Program-made: the position numbers and the translations under genes | Notes under the pieces: generated by a model | The model's input: only the letters and a program-made list of their open reading frames with translations | Database searches by the model: none | Told to the model about the DNA's origin: nothing | Shown here: positions 59,499 to 64,000 of the stretch, piece by piece | How positions within the stretch are numbered: position 1 is the first letter of the stretch | Layout: the number at the start of each line of letters is the position of its first letter | Assembly: GCA_037043015.1 (NCBI GenBank) | Contig: CM073321.1 | Location: 7,460,001-7,524,000, forward strand | Source of the DNA: Bryum argenteum | Taxonomy: Eukaryota; Streptophyta; Bryopsida; Bryales; Bryaceae | Length of the DNA: 64,000 bases | Reading direction: 5' to 3'

Positions 59499-60036
59499 TG
59501 TTACCCGGCTGACGTCACAAGGCAACCACGGCGACCAAGGAGGGAGCAATAAAGGCAACATGGCAACGACGGCACATTTGATGGAGGCCATAGCCACCAA
59601 ATAAGGCACCATGGCGACCAAGGCGGAGGCGATAGCTGCTGATCGAGGACACCATGGCACTCCGGATAAGGGCACCGCCCGATTTCTAGGACCTCCACGG
59701 TGCGACGTAGGATATAAGCAGTAGAAAAGAGGAGTAGTGCTACTCTTAGTAGTCACAATAGAAGTACATTTTTTAAGCTAGCTCAATCGGTCTTCCGATA
59801 TACTTAAGCCCGTAGCCTTCCTCATCATCATCCTCGATTTTTATATTCTATCAATGATTCTACAAAAAGAAAGCAAGGACTTCTCTTCCTTGAACGATAC
59901 CGTGGTTTTTAGCCGAAGCACAGTTCTCAAGAACTGAGTTGCCCTCGGTCTCATTTCTTCCCTGTTGCCCTAAAAAACTAGTCTGCTGCTCTAGTAGAAC
60001 TCGTAAAGCGTCCCATCCACCCTAACCTAGGTTAAC
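59499..60036 (+). mobile_element. 5' LTR (538 bp) of a gypsy element
   Basis: Starts TGTTACCC and ends GGTTAACA (TGTTA/TAACA inverted tips), followed four bases later by a primer-binding-like TGGCGACC. The 3' LTR lies outside the window. Confidence 0.75.
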
Positions 60037-60040
60037 ATTT

Positions 60041-60048
60041 TGGCGACC
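60041..60048 (+). other. Candidate primer-binding site
   Basis: TGGCGACC, starting with the TGG expected opposite a tRNA CCA end. The tRNA (perhaps Arg) is not certain. Confidence 0.45.
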
Positions 60049-60111
60049 ATGCTGAAGACGGAATGTTGATTCATCCCGAAAAAAGATAAAACCACCTCAA
60101 AACGAGACACC

Positions 60112-63100
60112 ATGGCTCCACGGAAACCGACTAAGAAGAACACGGAACCCGAAGAGGCCACACCCCAAGATACCACGAGAAAATTACTTTAGTGGATGAA
60201 ACAACAAATGACAGATTTGGCGGCAAAAAATGATGCCATCAATGCCAAGATCAAATTGTTAAATTCACACTATCTACACGAGGTAGGAACATCGACAACC
60301 ATTCCAAACCCACCAATCGTAACCATAGGACCATCAGTACTGCCGCCCATAGATCCAATGGTGGTCGCTTCCATGGCATCCAAGGAACGCGAGAGGCTCC
60401 TTAAGCTACAGAAAATACCTTATTCAGTCTTTGATGACTCCGGCGACCCGGATTGGCATGTTTGAAGACTTAAAGTTATAGCACGAACCAAGCAAGTCAC
60501 AATCACTAAAGACTTGTGAAAAATATTCGGAAATACGCTCCAAGGCAATCACATAAATTGGTACATTGATTTTGAGGCCGAGCACCTGTTGCCGACATGG
60601 GAAGAAATGGAGCGGAGTTTTTTACAGAAATTCCGAAAACTGAAGACAAGCTCAGAAATACTACGGGCTTTAGGAAACAACCAGCAAGAAAGAAACGAAC
60701 ATGTTGACAAATTTTATAACCAATTTAAACAGCTAGCAGACAAACTTAGCCAAGAGCTCGAGGGAGATTACTTGTGCAAATGGTTCAAAAAAGAATTGCT
60801 GCCATGGATACAACAAGGTATCATCAACTGTGGTGTCAAAACATTACAAGACATCCTAGCCGCAGCCAACGATATCAGCGCGGAGTTCAGCATCATCAAT
60901 AAAACTCGCATCGTTGTTGCCACTTTCAACATCTCAAGCGCCCACCCGATCTACACCCGCATGTTGCACAATCTGTGGGAAGTTACACGCTGGACGTTGT
61001 TGGTTTTCCAACGCATCTGCAAGAACCAAAAACAACCGACCGACGCGGGCCACGGCCACAACCATGTTTAAGGATGAAATCAACGTGGATGCTTTCCAAC
61101 CTAATAGGAGCAACGGTTGCTGGGAATGTAGATCACCTCATCATAGACGGGGCTAATGTCCAGTTTTGTAACAACACTGGTCCAACACCCGTACCTCCAC
61201 AAACACCAAGGCAACCACAGGCAGCACTGAAGTAAATCCAGCCAATCAAAGAGGGGGAGTTACGCTCACAGAAGTCTACGGAACCAATGTGGCTACTATA
61301 AGCACTACCACGATAACCAGAAGATCCAAAGCTACCACCGCAAACCTTTTGCAAAGCAGCATTGAAATAGATTGCATAACCTCAGGACGGAGATTCAAGC
61401 TGACCTTGAAACACCCGTGGTCCGAGACCTACAACATGTCTTGGCCGAACAAAACCGACGTACGGATCACCTTAGCTGACTTATTGAAAATCAGTCCAGA
61501 ATTGCAATCATACATACAAAATATGCACTAAACGGCAAACACGCCCATGGCTACCGTGGAAGTCAATGCAACCACAATCGACACCGATGCCGTCGTCATC
61601 CATGTACAATTAGGACCACATCAATTGGCCAATGTATTTGTCGACGGAGGATCCAGAGTCAACGTGATCACCAACCACCTACGTCAACAATTAGAACTTC
61701 CACCACCAACGACAACCCACTCTGTTCTGAGAATGGCAAACGACACCCTGATAATCCTGTTAGGGATATTAGCCACCAAGACCACCACTACCCATGGTAT
61801 CTCTACACTGGCAATCTTCATTGTCATAGACATGCCGGATAGTAGTAATTTTCCTATGATTCTAGGACGACCTTGGTTACGAGACATGAATGCAATTCAT
61901 GACTAGGCAAGGAATTAGATCAGAATCCAAAGATATGGGAAAACCATGATAATCCCCGTAGATATTTGTATCCCTCGAGAGAAAGTCAAACAAATACAAA
62001 ACCAAGCTAGCACATGATGGGCTAAAGGGCTCACTCAAGAACAAGAAGCCTTGGTGTTCCACGCCGACCCAGATCTGGTCCCGTTAGGAGAGATTCACTT
62101 GGCCAGCCTTGTCTCCCAGGAAAAGACACTTGATATCCTGCCAAAGTTTTACACGGAAGTTTCTGAGGGAGTCACCATTGATAACACTCCGGCAGCCAAG
62201 GCCTTGAGTCAACAGGTGGTGACAAGATGGACGCATGGATATAAACAACAGATACAGCTGGTTAACCTTGGTACCGAACAAGAGCCGAAGAATGTAAAGA
62301 TTTATGTCAACGCACCCAGCGCTATCAAACAAGCTACTATAGCTCTTTTCAAAGAATACCAAAATATCTTCGCGTCGACGCATGAAGATTTGAAAGGGGT
62401 ACCGAGGACTATAGCCGAACATACCATCGACTTGATACCAAACGCACACCCAATACAGCAGCGCAGATACCGAATGAACCCTCACTACGTTGCTACAGTC
62501 AAAACTGAGTTGGACAAACTGCTTAGTGCCAAATTCATATCCCCGGTTGACTCGGCACCATGGTTGTCTCCGATGGTGATCATCCCCAAAAAGAACAGCG
62601 CACTACAAATTTGTGTGGACCTTCGCATATTAAATGCGGCAACTAAAAAGGATCACTATCCTTTACAATACATGGAGGAAATCATTGATGAAGTAGTTGG
62701 ACATGAAATGTACTCTTTCCTAGACTGTTTTTTAATGTTACTACCAAGTTGCCGTGGGAGACCAAGACAAGAACAAAACCCTTTTTCTACAGAGTGGGGG
62801 CCCTAGCAATTCAAAAGAATGCCAATTGGCGCTAAAAATGCACCCATGACATTTCAACGCATCATGGAATTGACTTTTTGCCCGTAATTGAAGAAATTCT
62901 TTCGTATCTATCTCGATGATGGAATGGTATAGAGCCGCATGCAGGACCATGTTGGCCACCTACGACAGATATTCCAGGCCTGCCGAGAACACCGAGTAAG
63001 TTTGAATGCAGACAAATGCATGTTCTTATTTTTCTTTGGGGTTATCTTGGGGTATATTTTTTGCAAGTATGGCAAGCTCTCAGACCCATCTAAGATCCAA

Positions 63101-64000
63101 GGTATCCTTGACATGACCTTACCCACGGATGAAAAGGGTGACAAAGGCTGCTTGGCATTTCGCAATTCAATCGGATGTATATTGAGAAGCTAGCACATCT
63201 CACTGCCCCGATAGCCGCCCTAAATCACGCGGGGTACTCCTATCCAAGGGATTGGACATCGGCCTCGCAAACCGCCTTGGACAAAATCAAACAGGCTTAT
63301 TTAGAAGCCCCGATATTACTTGCTACAAAGTAGACCAAGCCATTCCACGTTCACACAGATGTCTCCAAGTCAAGAAATTTTGGCATTACATGCTAGGAAA
63401 CAAGTTTTGTTTCATGGTTGACCACCATAGCTTATCTTACTTAGTGAACCAACCATTGTTCAGCGGACATGTAGCTCAGTGGATTATGATTCTCATGGAA
63501 TATGACTTCGAGGTGGTCTTTGTACCAGAAAAGCGGCACATAGTGGCAAATTACTTATCCAGGGACACCACTACCACCGAAGAAGGCATAGAGGATTCCT
63601 TTCAAGAACCATATATCCAACCTTGGGACTCCAGCCTTGCCACCACGGAAACCCAAAATGATTGGAGACAAGATACCATGGCCTACTTAGTTCATGGCAT
63701 CATCTCAACAGAATTAACCGGCACACAGAAGTTCAATTGTGCGAACTATGTTGCCATACACTGTGGTAACAGCAAACTGTATTGCAAAAGGCCTGATTTT
63801 GAAATCAGACTCTGTGTACCCACAGAGGAGCAACAACAGATCATCGCTAGCCTCCACGCTCGCCTTGCAGGCGGACACCAGGGACCCAATACTACTATTA
63901 AAAAGATACTTGTTGCCAAATATTGGTGGCCCACGGTACACTTTGATGTCTTGACATATATCAAAAATTGCCACGCTTGTCAAGTTGCCACCACCAATTT
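60112..64000 (+). pseudogene. Tat/Athila-like gypsy gag-pol, runs off the window
   Basis: Start ATG 60112 (MAPRKPTKKNTEPEEA). gag contains LPTWEEMERSFLQKF (about 60590) with stops at about 60192 and 60463. A CHC-type knuckle region near 61100 is weak. The protease-like VFVDGGSRVNVI at 61635 has D-G-G where D-T/S-G is usual. Reverse transcriptase has FISPVDSAPWLSPMVIIPKK and LNAATKKDHYPLQYMEEIID, the NAATKKDHxPLP phrase typical of the Tat/Athila branch. RNase H (63240-63600) has lost about 100 bases compared with 25797-25940. Integrase begins near 63900. Numerous stops; dead copy. No chromodomain can be judged because the 3' end is outside. Confidence 0.8.

Overview
The window looks like repeat-rich nuclear DNA of a land plant. 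It has Arabidopsis-type telomere-like repeats (18694-18721), chromodomain Ty3/gypsy retrotransposons, Tat/Athila-like gypsy elements, hAT transposons with CAGGG-type ends, a plant-like FCP1-type protein and a decayed ITS2-25S rDNA fragment. A non-seed plant (fern, lycophyte or bryophyte) is plausible, but I cannot prove it by reading. Almost every gene is damaged, typically by one or a few in-frame stops that look like C-to-T changes.

Region 1 (1-10826) holds a polypyrimidine and foldback zone (1-1190) and then a minus-strand gene cluster. The largest unit runs from 10253 down to about 2986. It encodes a charged N-terminal region, a Rossmann/methyltransferase-like segment (tentative) and an FCP1-type HAD domain, split by a 2.1 kb solo LTR with a clean CCTAT duplication (3168-5281). 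Three introns of 256, 259 and 256 bp each carry copies of a 25-bp palindrome. The same palindrome forms a 46-bp-period tandem array at 10480-10826.

Region 2 (10827-24698) is the most interesting part: a candidate 13.9 kb multigene hAT-like element. Its ends share an inverted AGGGATGTCA followed by TCCGGACGTC. Inside are four genes in two convergent pairs: an hAT transposase (+), an approximately 1,100-residue protein with a new Cys/His domain and a RING-H2 finger (-), a paralogue of that Cys/His domain with a Gly/Tyr/Asn/Gln-rich tail (+), and a protein kinase (-). All four sit behind the same unusual promoter type, a GACCGG/CGGCCG-rich array ending in a TATA box. No target-site duplication was found for the whole unit.

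Region 3 (24699-31865) has LTR debris, a fragment of a Tat/Athila-like gypsy element, and a fifth gene (27022-28539), a decayed homologue of the RING protein with the same promoter style. It is followed by a 3.27 kb non-autonomous hAT element (28591-31857) with about 20-bp terminal inverted repeats and a perfect 8-bp duplication CTAGTAAC. That element contains GACCG minisatellites, two large foldback elements and a MITE.

Region 4 (32505-55202) is a nest of chromodomain gypsy elements and their 1.3-1.5 kb LTRs. It includes two LTRs facing each other across 413 bp, a solo LTR with a GGGAA duplication inside an older gag, two head-to-head truncation junctions (about 38022 and 48222), an rDNA fragment bounded exactly by LTR ends, and one nearly complete gag-pol copy (48474-53017).

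Region 5 (55203-64000) has a decayed minus-strand gene resembling plant transposon-associated proteins. Its start codon is abutted by the 538-bp 5' LTR of a Tat/Athila-like gypsy element that runs off the right edge.
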